Source: Ciborinia camelliae (Eukaryota > Ascomycota > Leotiomycetes > Helotiales > Sclerotiniaceae). Taken from it: a stretch of DNA of 64,000 nt. The translations under genes were made by a program, and so were the position numbers. The notes under the pieces were generated by a model. It saw only the letters and a program-made list of their open reading frames with translations, was not told where the DNA came from and did no database searches. Positions within the stretch are counted from its first letter, which is position 1, and the number at the start of each line of letters is the position of its first letter. Of this stretch, positions 23,830 to 36,647 are shown piece after piece. The stretch is taken from the NCBI GenBank assembly GCA_025890175.1, contig JANPYM010000011.1:510821-574820 (forward strand), in the 5' to 3' direction.

Positions 23830-26260
23830 GATAGAGAACCAACCTATGGAAACTTACATAGCTGGACGGTTCTCACCAATCTCAACGAGAATATTTGTTA
23901 CGTTCGTTTTACAAAGCATCACAAGTCTTCAGTCGATCACCAAGCAAATTTTGGCAGAACGTCAATGCTTTCGAGATAATAATACCATATCTCCCCAGAA
24001 TCGAGGGTTGCCGGTCTTTATTTACGTTTCATCCGTGAAGTCCTTCAATGATGGATATCTTGCTAGCAGGGCCTCGGCCTCGTCAGGCTTCTCCATGTGG
24101 AGGAGAAGACTAGACATATTACTATATGAACAGCAATCCGGACACTATTTCCCTGAAGCCTGAGCCTGATTGCTTCTTAATGCTTCGAGTAAGCCCGGTC
24201 CAAGTCACCAATTTCAGTGTATGCGCCAGGCGAATTGTTCAAGCTATTATCAATAAAAGGATCCTCAACACCAAGTCGCGACTTGCACTGAGTAGGTAAT
24301 TTATGTGAAGTACACACTTCTCACATTTGGCCCATGATGCAATTTGATAGCCGATATCTTTGCTGCCGTGGTCAGGAGGAAACCCCCAAGAAAGTATGTG
24401 GATCATAGCATCGAAATGATTGGTCGCTCTGATTCCTCAATCCTCTGTAGAACTGCATATTGAAAAAAAACTGGTGTAGAGAGATAGACTTTTCTTCCGA
24501 GACTCTATGGATGAGGGCTGCTTTCAGGAGCTCTTTTGATTCATCCCCAAGACTAGACTGGTTAGTTTCATTTGATATCTTCGAAAGAGAAAGAAGAGAC
24601 TCACTCTATAGAAAAAAGAATGGATGGTCTAGATCAAGAGACCCTTCTAGAAAGAAATCCTCACTTATATTGTCGGGATCAAAAATGCTAACAAGTTTAG
24701 AAGTGTGGTAGAGTTTTCGGTCAATCTCTCGAATGATATATTCCGGGCAGTGCTAACGGTATACTCATATTCTGAGCCTGATACTTTGCGTGCATCAATC
24801 TTCGCACGGTTCCATTCATACAAAGGTAAGAAGTGTTGCAACGTCAACATCCGTTGACTAATAAACCCTTCAATCTGGGAGAGTGCCAAGGGGAAGTCTC
24901 CGAAGGTTTCACTGATCACAAGCGCATTAGCGCTGTCTGCCGGAGAAATGTCGTCCACGCCTGCGGCTCTCATAAAAAGCTTGCTCTCATCTGTGGCACT
25001 TAGTGTATCAACTTGCAGATGATGAGCTGGAAGACAAGTGCCAACGAGAATTCGCGCGTCATCACAAGTACTGATCCGTAGGTAGTTCTGGACCATATTG
25101 TTCTGAGGGTGCTCAATTCATCTGCGTTGTCGAATATGATCAACCACGAAGATTCTATATCAGTCAACAGAATGGAAGAAGTCAGTCATCCGGAGAACAA
25201 AACTTACTAGTTGAATTGAGCCACTTTTTGACCTGCCAAGTAAAAGTAGAAGCATCATCTCCATTGTTGTTATCAGAAATAAGCCCAAGGCCCTGGACGA
25301 TCTTGTAGAGGCTCTGGGTGATGGAAATTGCATTGTCTGCCGACCCATAAAATCACGTCATCGAATTGTTTAAGATTGACATATGCTTATTGAATTGCGA
25401 TCTCTGTCTTCCCAGCGCCTCCCATTCCAAACAGTGCGGTTGATTTAAGTGATGAAACGGTACCAGATGGGTGTAGCCATTTTTTAACAGCCGCCATGTC
25501 CTCTTCACGGCCTCTGAATTTGTTGTTCCTAGCAACCGGTATGTTGTTATACTTAACTTTGGTGTTGTTCGTCGATGAGCTCGTAAGCATAGAATTCATA
25601 AGTTCTAGCTCTTCTTTATACTTAGATTCATCCTTACTCATCCGTGCCACGTCGGCTTTTCTCTCCACAATGGATGACACGCGCTTAATTCGAAGGATGG
25701 TTCTCGAGAAGTCGTTTTGAAAAGTGTCCTATGAATATTTCCTCGGAATTATATAGGCATCGTCGCTGCAGAAGTGTATTGCCCTAGCATAGAAGCAAAT
25801 AACTTCAGGGTATACATCAACTAAGGCTAACTGGAATCCACTCAAAGGCAACATATCTTCACAGATTTGAAATCGTGGAAGCGTTAGACTAAACTCTTCG
25901 CGAATGTCAAGAACAACCAGGAAACTCTCTACGGTCAAGGATGCTTGGGAAAGAATGAGTCTGATACTTCCCCGAACAGCCGCGGTCAGTGATGTGTCGG
26001 TACCGAAGCATAAGGCCTAAAAGGCAGACTTTTGCATTGAATCGAAGGACTTCATAAGTTCTTGCAATGAGTGGATCTGCTGAATAGCTTCATAGTCTTC
26101 GGCGCCTTCAAGCTCATCATGATAATGTTCTAGGACTCGGTTCCACAATGGACTAGGGGTACGTTTGTGTGAGGGAAAAGTGTTAAGATCGCTCCAATTA
26201 GGAAAGTGGACAATATGATCTCAAGTAAATACCGTACTTACTGTGGCTTGCTCATCTTTG
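23830..26260 (-). pseudogene. decayed NB-ARC/TPR (fungal NLR, STAND) gene
   Basis: On the minus strand the order of a fungal NLR is readable. A helical N-terminal domain includes LALVDVYPEVICFYARAIHF (about 25780-25840). A linker DFSRTILRIKRVSSIVERK follows, then a P-loop FGMGGAGKTEIA (about 25395-25440). Next come a Walker B-like SSWLIIFDNAD (about 25115-25145), an NB-ARC tail, and C-terminal TPR fragments GAYTEIGDLDRAYSKH, EKPDEAEALLARYPSLKDF and QNLLGDRLKTCDAL. The frame is broken by in-frame stops at 26017-26019, 25729-25731 and 25387-25389, by a shift of frame shortly after the third stop, and again near 25040 and 24690. Such proteins are signalling NTPases in fungal self/non-self recognition. 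This copy cannot make one. Boundaries are approximate. Confidence 0.82.
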
Positions 26261-26639
26261 CCCAACTCTCATGGTATTTTATCGACAGGTCGAGAATTTG
26301 CTCTCCTTCTCAAACAAAAGCGTGGGGAACACGTCTTTTTTATTTGGCCAAGCCTCTCGATAGGAATGGATTGTACTGGATGAGAGCTGTTATGTATGGA
26401 GAGCAGATTATCATTAGGGCTCATAAAGTGTGCTTAGTAAATGCAGCTTAACTATGTATAGAGAAGTGCTGCAGCGGCGCAACATTCCATATTCAATGCC
26501 TGGAAATTCAGTCCTGAGCGGATGGTTTTTTCCGGTCTATTATTCATATTTTCAATCATTTGATGACAGACGATGATATAAATCAAGAATTATCCCAGAT
26601 GTCGACGGATATTTCAATCTCTTGGTGAAATGGAAGGAC
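26261..26639. other. spacer between two decayed genes
   Basis: No supported coding sequence. The minus strand has an ATG followed by a possible donor (near 26253) that might be the lost first exon of the NLR relic. Confidence 0.3.
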
Positions 26640-27960
26640 AGATTGGTCAAGAACACAGATTAGTGGTGAACACAGATGCTCGTTCTTCCAGCAGAAGAAA
26701 TCCACCCGAGTTTTTGCTCGGCTTTGGCATCATGCTACCACCGTCAAATAATGCGCTTTCGAGGAAATCGATGAAAAGAATGCATTTACCAAGACCAAGA
26801 CCAAAATTGTTCTGTTGAAGAACATGGATGTTTATGTACTGGCCAAACTCTGCAATGTAAAGTTCAACTGGGAGGATTATCTCTCGTGTCATCTGTAGCT
26901 CGATAGACGGATGGGACGTTCTCCGTCTACCATTATCCTTCTTTCTACATCTCCAGCTTGCATCAATGCACTGTTGAAGGTGTCAGAAAAAGTGCCATCT
27001 ACTGCTGCGTGTTTGATGGAACCTCCCAAGCAAGTTGGCGAAGGGAAAGTGAAGTGATAGAGCTACTTGGGGAAATACTTCTCTCCCATCCAATCACCTT
27101 TGGACAGAACAAAAAGACACAAAAGCTTTTCCGAGCACCAAAATCATTTGCTGGTACAAAAAGAGGTTCAAGATATTCTACTTTCTGAAATTTGTTATAG
27201 AAAGCAATTCTCCTGTTATAAGATACTTAACAAACGAGAGAATACAAGATGACGTCTCAACCGCCTCGCCTTCGTATCCAAATCGTTAAGTTGATAATTA
27301 CGCTTTGGCTAAAACTCCACGCTTCATCCGGCAAATATGGCAAGATAATCGAGATTCTACGTCCTGGCTCATATTTTGAACGGTGCCAATATTGGGTATT
27401 ACGGGTATTCTACTAGGGACTAGATGCAGTTCTTCAAACCATGCAATATATGCAAGGAGCACAGCAAAGCTGCCGATGGAAAAATCAGAGTCTTATAGGA
27501 TTACAACTGAGGATTTGTCATTTTCAATGGTGGATCTTTCTTCCATTTCACGAACGGTTGATGAAACTGTGTCATGCGAATGCGATAGTTGATGTCTGAG
27601 TCTTGTGTCTTTGAGTTTAATTGGATTCAATCATTGTGTAAGATTATGTTCAAAGATAATGATAGCCACCTGAAAATCGGTGCATCAAGATCCTCCTCCA
27701 TCTCCTCCACTTGCTCCTCCACAATCAATTTCTCCCCGCCAACTCTACATATTGTGGGCTCAATAATCTCGGCTTCCTCGTCCTCCTCCTCATCCTCCCC
27801 ATAAAACCCACCCTCACATCATCCAGGTCAACATCCTCCTCCTGCACAACATACCTCTTCTTTCCCAATACCCGCCCACTATCTTGCCTTTCTTCCCTCA
27901 TTAGCTTTACTATATCTACTCCCCCTTCTTCTCATAAAAGATTTTCCCGAAACACAATTA
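26640..27960 (-). pseudogene. decayed coding region of unknown family
   Basis: Protein-like stretches occur on the minus strand but in different frames. Around 27850-27960 the translation is lysine/arginine then acidic (RVLGKKRYVVQEEDVDLDD). Around 27680-27800, one frame on, it is strongly acidic (GEDEEEDEEAEIIEP and later EEQVEEMEEDLDAP). Around 27360-27480 a hydrophobic segment reads FAVLLAYIAWFEEL. An 81-residue open frame at 26647-26892 contains FGLGLGKCILFIDFLE. Several stops and at least one frameshift separate the pieces. I do not recognise the protein. It may be one gene or two, and it borders the NLR relic, so this whole 4 kb looks like decaying accessory DNA. Confidence 0.35.
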
Positions 27961-28544
27961 CGCATCTCTATCTTATTTTATCCCAAGACGCAATGATTTA
28001 GCTGTCCTCTGGTAAATTTCTGATCATAAAGACCCATCATTCCTGGGCATTTTCACGCTACTGGTTTGTTTTGCTTTTGATACCTACCTACCTAGCCAAG
28101 GATATGACTCGGAACCTTTACTAAGGGGACCGGGAGGATTGTGTATATTATATTATATTTTTGGTTGGTTGGTTGGTTGGTTTATTTACTCTATATGATA
28201 GATAGTTGGTATCGATGATTGATTCAGATTGATTCATCTAGTTTACTTGTTTATAAACCTATCGATTGTATTAATCAGTAGATACTCAGATTTGATGCGA
28301 AAACTAATAATTTTGTGTTGAATTATAATATTATATATAGGATTAGGACGGGAGGATATAAGAACAATTTATCTTATGAGATCGTTTATTTACTTGATGT
28401 TGTTTGTAATTATATAATGTGATGTGGCGATGATATAGTAATAGTAGTATATATTAAAGTATCTATATAATTAACTTTACACAAAAGAAAAGAAAAGGAT
28501 TGAAATTAAAATTTAATATATATCGAAAGTCGTAAATAAATAGG
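27961..28544. other. AT-rich intergenic sequence
   Basis: No gene seen. It includes a GGTT run at about 28160-28182. Confidence 0.4.
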
Positions 28545-28600
28545 AAATAAAAAGTAGGAAATAAAAAATAGAAAATAGGAAGTAGGAAGTAAAAAGTAGA

Positions 28601-28653
<53 letters not shown>

Positions 28654-28656
28654 AGG

Positions 28657-28693
<37 letters not shown>

Positions 28694-28793
28694 ATAGAAA
28701 ATAGAAAATAGAAAGTAGGAAGTAAAAAGTAGGAAATAGAAAGTAGAAAGTAGGAAGTAAAAAGTAGGAAGTAGGAAATAAAAAATATCAGCA
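28545..28793. repeat. degenerate short-period purine-rich tandem tract
   Basis: About 250 bp built from variants of AAAGTAG, AGAAAGTA and GGAAGTA, giving a strand almost without C. Read on the minus strand it stays open as a Phe/Tyr/Leu/Ser pattern ([12 protein letters not shown]), which is a by-product of the repeat and not a gene. Confidence 0.85.
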
Positions 28794-29575
28794 TCAAAAT
28801 ATTAATAAGATTAGATGAGGGTGATGAGGGTGATGTTGGATGAAAAGGAAAGGGGGAGGATTTGAGTCAAGCGAAATGCAATATTGGTGATATATTATGA
28901 AAAGTAGGTAATGTGAATATGAATTACAAAGGAATTGAAAAAGAATAAGAATAGAGATAATCACCATACTTGGCGAACGCGAATATCCATCTAGTTTGTA
29001 AAGGAAAGTTGAAAATTGAACGGATGATTTTATGGAGTGGGAGTGGGAAGGAGGATGGGGATGGGGATGGCTATAGTTTTGGAAGATATGATGATTATGA
29101 TTATAATAAGGAGCCTGAAGTTCGAACTTCGAACTTCAAAATAACCAATACAAGTGAAAACCCTCAAACAAGCGTGTAGGAAAGGCTCAGATAGTTAATC
29201 TGCAAGGACCTCGCTCAAAGGGAGGGTATGTACTTTGGGAGAAAAGTGAGGATGAGGAAGGGGAGAGAAAGGAAGATGAAGATGAAGCTGAGGATGAAGA
29301 TGTGAGCTGGGAGGGGAGGGGAGTAGAAGATGTTAGTAGAAGAGGAGATGATAGTGTGAGTGGGAGTGTATGTACATCCAAAACATATATATTGCATAGA
29401 CAACCATGTAAGTGACGGGGAAAATAAGATAATAAAAAAGAAATACAACCACCTCTCCTCTCCTCTTCCCTCCTCCCTCCATACCTATTCCCCCATCCCC
29501 ACCCATCCCCCCCAATATCTACTTCATAACCCCAACCAACCCCCCCCCAGCATCAAACAACAAACAAACAAACAA
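28794..29575. other. intergenic region before the tRNA-like gene
   Basis: No protein gene supported. It has purine-rich GGA/GAT runs, then C-rich sequence, and a short CAAA repeat directly before the tRNA-like sequence. Confidence 0.4.
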
Positions 29576-29705
29576 GGTGGTGTGGTGTAATGGTAGCACG
29601 TGGTGTTGTGGTTTCACCTCCCTCGGGAGGGTCCTCACGATTCAGAGTTCCTTAATCGGCTCAACAATCTCCGCTTCAATCTGGGTTCGATTCCCAGCAC
29701 CGCCA
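29576..29705 (+). tRNA. intron-containing tRNA-like gene (possible tRNA-His, anticodon GTG)
   Basis: The acceptor stem GGTGGTG (29576-29582) pairs fully with CACCGCC (29698-29704), with one G-U. T8, the D-arm GTGT-AATGGTA-GCAC, and a perfect T-arm CTGGG-TTCGATT-CCCAG are present, and a run of T follows (29709 on) as for Pol III. A normal-length anticodon arm cannot be formed without removing about 59 nt (about 29612-29670), the usual intron place after base 37. The loop then reads TTGTGGC, as in tRNA-His, but the anticodon stem has only four pairs with two wobbles. The discriminator is A and no G(-1) is obvious, unlike a standard tRNA-His. The intron has its own CCTCCC/GGGAGG hairpin and a CAC that could pair with the anticodon. 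Either a diverged or pseudo tRNA, or another isotype with a different splice register. Confidence 0.65.
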
Positions 29706-32700
29706 ATTCTTTTTTCTTTTTGGACTTTTGAAGTTTTTTGGAGTGTGGTTGTTGTGTGGTTTTTGGAGTTTTTTTTGAGAAGTTTTTTCATAGTGGGGTG
29801 GGGTGGAATTTCTCTTTTTTTTTGGTGGGGGGATTCGGATGGAAATGGAAGGGAAAAGCTTGGTGTGGTGGGGCGGGCGGTGGGATTGGGATGGGAAAGA
29901 GCTTAGGTACTTATTAGGTTACTTACTACGTTGGAGAGAGGATTAGGTTATTATTCACCTAATCGAGGGATGCAAAGAATTGCATCCCCCATTGTACCCA
30001 TGAGGGGACATCAGAAATTCGTCCGTTTTTGTTCACCTCGTAAATAAAAAGTTATAAAAAATCGATAATACTCACCGGGAGTTTTCTACACCCCCCCCCA
30101 AAAAACTAACGGATTGGCCATGCCCACCTACCTATCTTCTATATCTTCCATATCTTCCATCTTCCATATCTTCTATACTTCTTTTCATTTTCCGGGGTGA
30201 AGAAATATTCCAGTTTATGTTTCTTCCTTCCGTACCATACCATACCATAATCTTAACTTCTTGTACCTATCTACCTACACTAATCAATAAATCCATAATC
30301 TGATACCCGCACCCAAGACAAGACAAGACATGTGCAGATCACGTTCACGTTCCGTTCGCCACGCAACCACGCAAGCTGAGATGTCTCGGGGACTCACTGT
30401 CTTCTCTTCTATAATCTGATCTGATCTGATCTGATCTGATTGTCTCATCGATTTAATATTAATTTCGCTGTTCTTGCTGCTGTATTATTATTGTTATTAT
30501 CGTTATCGTTATTGTTATTGTTCTCTAGGTACCTAGGTAGGCACCTAGAGAGAGGAGAGCCCTGGAGGAGAGAGAACGAACGAACGACAAGATGTAAGGT
30601 ACGTAAGGTAAGGTAAGGTAAGGTAAGGTATCTAGTAGGTATGATTTTCATTTCAGGTGGTTTGATGAGACTGTACGTACGTACATACTCTTTTTCTCTT
30701 ACAGATTACGATTGAGATTGAGATTAAGATTAAGATCAATAATAATCAGAGATAGATGTAAATAGGTAAATAGCTAGGTAAAGTAGGTATGTATGTATCA
30801 GGGCCCAAACAATAAATTATAATCATAATTATAATAATAATTATACCATAAGAGCGTGGGAAAATGATTGAAAAGTAGAGGGAGGGGAATAATGAAAGAA
30901 AATCCATGGATACCTACCTACCTAGTATCTAGGTACCCAGATACTCCAGCTAGGTAAACTTCACAGCTTCAAACTTCAAGCTTCAAATCATCAGCGCTCC
31001 ACCACCAGAAACCATTACGGACGGATAAAAGTTGACGAGATACCGATACCTATACCTATACCGATACCTATACCGATACCTATACCGATACCTATACCTA
31101 TACTGTAGATACAAATACAAGTACAAGTACAAGTACAAGTACAAGTACAAATTAGACTTTGGTATGGTACATTGGCTGATCAAGCTGGAAGTCCTTGTTC
31201 ACCTGAAGGATTGGATTGGTTGGTTGACGGAGATATTTATTTGGTTTATCTATCTAGGTAGGTAGGTAGGTACCTAGCCACAAGCACAAAGGGATCAGCA
31301 TGTACTGCGTAGGGGAGTGGAAGAGTGGAAGAGACATGGCTGAAGCCGCTGAAGGCCCGGGGGGTTTAACGAGGTTAATCATTTCCCTAGGAGAGCTAGA
31401 TAGGTAGCTAGCGACCTAGCGACCTAGCGACCTAGCCATTCATTATTCAATAGTGTTGAGGCTTTGTGATAGTTAGTTAGTTAGTTAGTTAGGTAGGTAA
31501 GTAGGTCGGTAACTTAGGTAACTTAGGTTAGATGATATGATATGATGAACGGTCCGAGGGGTTTGTGTGATGCGATAGGTGATATGAGGAAATGAGGAAA
31601 TGAAGGATGTCGAGAGGAAATAAAGGACGCGGACATAATGAGATAGGTAGGTAGGTAGATGGGTGCAGAATAAGAAATTTTTGCTCCATCCATCGCACAG
31701 ATAGATATAGATAAGGGAGGGTTTTTTGCGTTGCTAATGGATGGATGGATCAGCCTGTTCATTTCCTCATATCGAATTTGGTGTCTGTCTGTCCATGGTG
31801 CATCTGCGATGGAGGAAGAGCATAGGTACAGTACTAGACCACTTCTATTTGTTCGACAGGGGTTTTGCACCAAAAGTCAACCACTTTAATAATTTATATA
31901 ATTTCTAATATCAATAGAATTATTTGTATTATTTATAATATAGATTATTTCAAAAGGAAATTCAATTAAAAAATATATAATTTATTTTTAGAAATTTTCT
32001 AGTTTATATAATTAAGATACAAAGTTACTTAATAGTTTTTGAATCAATTTTTGCGGGGAAAATCAATAAAAAATTTAATTTCAACTTTAAAGATTAAATA
32101 TTTCACGAATATAATTTTTTAGCTTTTGAAAATTTAATTATATAATCTTTTTGTAAAAATCTTTAATATATTAATAGGAATCAATGATTAAACTTTTAAT
32201 TGTATTAAAATATTAAAATGAAATGTATGTATTTTGATTGATTTGGGTGTAAATTTAAGGTTCAACTAATATAAGTGGAGGGGTACTGTAACTAACATTC
32301 GGATTCACGTGCTTCGAGATACATAGTAGATTGGATTGAATAGAATCTTTCGAAAAGCTTCCATGATCCACCATCCGGCGTCTGCGTATGTATTCAGCTC
32401 AACAGGGACTTCAGAAGCATTTGGTGGGCAAGGGTCACCGGTAACCATGGATCCATCGTTTCCTGGGGAATTAGGGTTCATTGGTTTATCCAAGCCAATC
32501 GGGATTGGTTGAGTGGCCTTCACGCTTCCTTGATTTATAAATTATTAGTAGGTAGATAAGAGGTGCATATCGTTCTGCGGCCGAAGCACAAGTATAAGAC
32601 CCGGCCTCTTTGTGGAACCCCTAGTAGGTGAAGATTTGATTGGAATGGAAGCTTGGATTGAGAAAAAAAAAATATCAAATTTTGAATGGTATGGGAAGAT

Positions 32701-34833
32701 CTTGCTTGGGTGTACCGGTGTACCTACGCAGTAGTAGATAGACACGGTTATAGACCTAACTTCTAAGACGTCACAATACTGATATGGAAGAGGGCGTTCG
32801 AAAACAATTGGGTTTGTTTTTCAATAATATGGTTTATGAATGATGAATGATGAATGATTCATGATTCATGAACCTGCTTTTTTATCATGGACAAGTTACA
32901 ACACAATGATGAATCATCAGAGGAGAGAAGATTTGAATGAAGTGTGAAATGTCATCTGTTCCACTTTTCATTGCCAACGCAGCATTGAAAATAATCAAAT
33001 TGATGTAAGGGAAGTTGGGAAACTTGATCCTAATTAATGGTGATGATGTTTGAGCACTTGTGTGTGTGTGTTAGAATTGAGAAAGCAATTTGTACTACGG
33101 AGTACACTCCGTAACCATTTGCTCGAAAGGAAAGGAATGAAATTAAACGGAGAGAGATCTGATGATTCTGATCAGACTACGGGAGAAGAAGTTAGAACTT
33201 AGAGAACCCTTTGATTTTGTCCATGCAGTTTTTAGTTATCTGTATCACCAAGATCAGCCACAAGTCCGTGATGTCAGGACTCAGGACTCGGGACTCAGAA
33301 CTCAGAACTCAGAATTAACTAATATTAACCCGCTACTACCTCCCTAGTAATAAATTGGGTAAATTGTAGATAAACCAGAAAAAGAGTTTCGACGTTCAAT
33401 CTTTTTTCAACCTTTTCAGCGTTACGTGCATGGAAAACCTGGTGGATTTTCACTCTCTTCCTTGTCAACAACTGCGGAGAAGTACAACCATTTCTTGGTT
33501 GAGCGTGTGCCATGCCACTAACATCATCTGGATTTCTGCAAGCGAGAGAAGTTGGACCGTCGGACAGCATCGCACCTCAAGAAAATCCAGTCGTACACGG
33601 TATACGGTATACGGTATACCATTTCCAGCCATCTTCTACCGGAATTCGTGGCTGGTATCCTCCACTTCCTGGGATCCTATTGGATCCCCTGCGATGTCTG
33701 AAGTCAAGATGCAATGATGCATCAACTAGTTCGATCGAAATGGCATTGTACAGCTGGAAACTCATCGCTTTTGCTTTGCTTTGCTTTGCTTTGGGATGAG
33801 CGAGATGAGATGGCTAGCATGGTCGGACATGTTGGCAAATGGACCCCTCTCTCTCACCCAAAAGCTAACAACACTCACATTGGAATATTCCCATGCACGC
33901 GTGTATCAGTGTATAGGACCATTCCAAATGAGGTAGATGCGAGATCATGTAAATTCTAATACTGTATGTACTGTAATTGCTTGAACACGATAAAGTTACT
34001 ACTACATTACAGTATATACAGCAGTTGTAGGTGGGTGATTGATCGTTGAACACCAAATCATATCGGTTGAGATCAGATGAGATTAGATGTGGTTATACAA
34101 CGACAAATGAATATTAGTTTGATATTCCCGTCCCGTCAGATCAAAAGGGAACGAAACGAACTCTTTTTCTCTTTTGAGTTTACTTTAAACTATTTTCCTA
34201 CGATTGGATGGGATTGGCATCATTTTTACAAATCATTATTCATTTAAATCATTTAAATTCATTTCGAAATTCATTTCGGGATTAGTCAATGAATTGAAGG
34301 TGGGCGAGCACCTTAGAAGCTCAAAGTTTAAATCCTGCCCAGCTGGTAGAATTACCTAGACTCGACTCTAGTACATGATACTATGATACTATGATGGTAA
34401 TAAATTGGGTACCTTACATTAGCTTCACTTCATTTCGGATTTTCCCCCGTCGCTCTTTCCCATCTAAGCTATCTTTTTTTTTTTTGACCTTACCTAGGTA
34501 ACCAAGTTAGTTTGAAAAAAAAATCAAGCTTCACTCAAACCAGGTACCTTGAAAACTTCGTCAAGAAGCAAGCTTCCCATTCACTCTTGACTTCACTTCA
34601 CCTCCTTCCCTGTTTGTCAATTATCATAATAAGGTTCCCATCCCACCACCCTAAACAAAGAATTCCCATCTCACATCAACCCTCCTCCCACCTACAACAA
34701 CAAACAACTTTACTCTCTTAATCAACATCTCAACAATCAAAATCTTTTCCAAAGATCAACTCTCTCAATCTCTTCAGATTCTACTATAATACCATTTAGG
34801 AATTATATACTTCTTCAAATCAAAATAATCAAC
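29706..34833. other. 5.1-kb gene-poor, repeat-rich region
   Basis: No protein gene could be supported on either strand. It contains many short tandem runs: AAGGT near 30604-30632, TACCGATACCTA and AAGTAC near 31040-31150, GTAG/GTTA runs near 31255-31510, and GTATACG near 33595-33620. A very AT-rich block lies at about 31860-32270. Open frames of 60-116 codons here are repeat-driven or lack any family pattern. The last 350 bp before 34834 is CT/AC-rich, typical of the 5' leader of a strongly expressed fungal gene. Confidence 0.5.
31043..31150. repeat. TACCGATACCTA / AAGTAC tandem repeats
   Basis: A 12-nt TACCGATACCTA pattern alternating with TATACC is followed after a short spacer by an AAGTAC hexamer run. 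All frames stay open (Tyr/Arg and Tyr/Leu), so the open frames over it are artefacts. Confidence 0.8.
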
Positions 34834-36026
34834 ATGAAGTCCTCAGTTATCCTCGCCGTCAGCGCTTTCGCAGCTGCTTCCATCGCCCAATCCCTCGCCG
34901 ATCTTCCATCATGTGGTGTAAGTATTCAGTTCCCATGTCCCATATTCGCATCGTCGCGATCAATTTATGACTTGAATAATTTGATGGCGACGCGACTCAA
35001 TATTCAATGGCTAATTAATTTTTCCCAATAGCAAACCTGTATCAACAACATGCTCAACTTGGCACCAGCTCTTGGTTGCTCCGACAGCACTGATATTGCT
35101 TGTCTCTGCAAGAACGTTAACTTTGGTTATGGTATCCGTGACTGCTCCAATGAGGCTTGTGGTGCTGAAGTTGGTGCAACTGTTATTGCTTTTGGCTCTA
35201 GCTACTGCGCAGGTATGTTCACGATGAAGATGTTTAATTTGTTCTATTGCTAATAATTAATAGCTGCTCTTGCTGCTGGTTCCTCCGGTACTCCTACCAC
35301 TTTGGCTACTGCTGCCAGTGGTTCTGCCTCCGCCAGTGGTTCAACCGAATCTGTAAGTTTTTTTTCGTATTCACTCTTGAAATGACGTTCTGTATGACGT
35401 CAATTTCTATTTGCGGATTTCTTGGTGGTTATTTCTAGCCACAAAGGAAAGTGCATGCCACATGGGCACTCATAAAATGAGACAATGAATAATCTCACAC
35501 GTGAATTGAATATTTACTGACTCAAATTAAATAGGCTGGTGCCGGTGAATCCGCCATTACCACCTCTCCTCTCGTCGCAACCCTCACCTCTGGTCTTGCT
35601 ACCATCACAACTACCGTTGGTTCCACTACAATCTTCGGTTCCGGAGGTGCTGGTGTTGTCTCTACCGGTGTTGCCTCTACCACCACTGAGGGAGCATCTG
35701 CTATCACCACCGCTCCTATTGTCTCCACCTTCACCAACGGTACTTCCACATTTGAGAGCACTGTAGGATCTACTACCGTCTTCGCTAGTGGAGCTGGTGC
35801 CAACGCAACTGAAATCGCCTCAAGCATCTCATCTGAGGCTTCTTCCATTGAATCCTCCGCTTCTTCAGTTGCATCAAGCAAGGTTTCATCTGCTTCCAGC
35901 AAGGTTTCTTCCGCCACCTCTGCCGCTGGCAGCGCTACATCATCCTCTTCATCCGGTATTGCATCCCTCCCAACTGGTGCTGCTGGTTTGATGGCCGCTG
36001 CTGGTTTCGCTGTTCTTCTTTTGTAA
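34834..36026 (+). CDS. CFEM-domain GPI-anchored cell-wall/surface protein
   Basis: Four predicted exons (34834-34917, 35032-35212, 35264-35352, 35535-36026) give 281 aa. Residues 1-18 form a signal peptide (MKSSVILAVSAFAAASIA). A CFEM domain follows with all eight cysteines: PSCG, QTC, ALGC, DIAC, LC, RDC, EAC and SSYC. Most of the rest is Ser/Thr/Ala-rich, as in O-glycosylated wall proteins, and the C-terminus is a hydrophobic tail (GLMAAAGFAVLLL) preceded by small residues, the usual GPI-attachment signal. CFEM proteins sit at the plasma membrane or wall; known roles include heme/iron capture and host interaction, but which applies here is unknown. The third intron (182 bp) is longer than the others, so part of it could be coding in another splice form. 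The leader upstream is CT/AC-rich, suggesting good expression. It has no linked functional partner. Confidence 0.92.
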
Positions 36027-36647
36027 ACGGCTTCAACATGATCTCTTTCCTTTCTTTTTGACATGGGAGAGACATTTGAAGGTGGATATAATGGAAGTTG
36101 AGTGAGTTCAAGTGACGACGATACCCTTCTTTTCATATTTCAATTCTTGACAATACTTTTTTACAATTTCTTTCTTTAACTTTTGACGACTTTCACGAAG
36201 GATGGTATGGTTGCATTTGATGATACGTATGGATGGGGAAAAAATTTCTGGTCTTACATATTATGAACATGACGCCATAGACATGGTAATTCCAATGGCG
36301 GTAATCTGAATCGGAGGATGTTAATGGACGTTTTTTAATGGTGGATCAATGGGGGAAAGGATCATGAAATGGCATGGCTTGGCATGGATTGGGCATGTGA
36401 ATGGATGGATGAACAGGTGATTGATACGTACGCTCTTTTTATGCTGTGAGGCATAAATCTTGCTACGTTATTATGAACTGTACTAATATAAAAGAATTCA
36501 TCATGGTTAATACTGACTGAGTGCTTTTTGTTTATGTGATTTGTTTTGTTCTAAAACTAGGTAATTTCTTTTGTATGTGTGAAGTCTTGGGCTTGATGTG
36601 TGTGATGTGTGTGTGTAAGGTGATAGAGATGTAATAGGGATGTGATT

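Noticed and set aside
23828..24163. 111-codon plus-strand frame
   Set aside because: Antisense to TPR remnants of the NLR relic on the minus strand.
28513..28797. Phe/Tyr/Leu-rich 94-codon frame (possible membrane peptide)
   Set aside because: Arises entirely from the short-period purine tract.
35522..36136. 204-codon minus-strand frame over the CFEM gene
   Set aside because: Complement of Ser/Thr/Ala codons of the CFEM protein, giving a false Val/Glu/Ala-rich frame.
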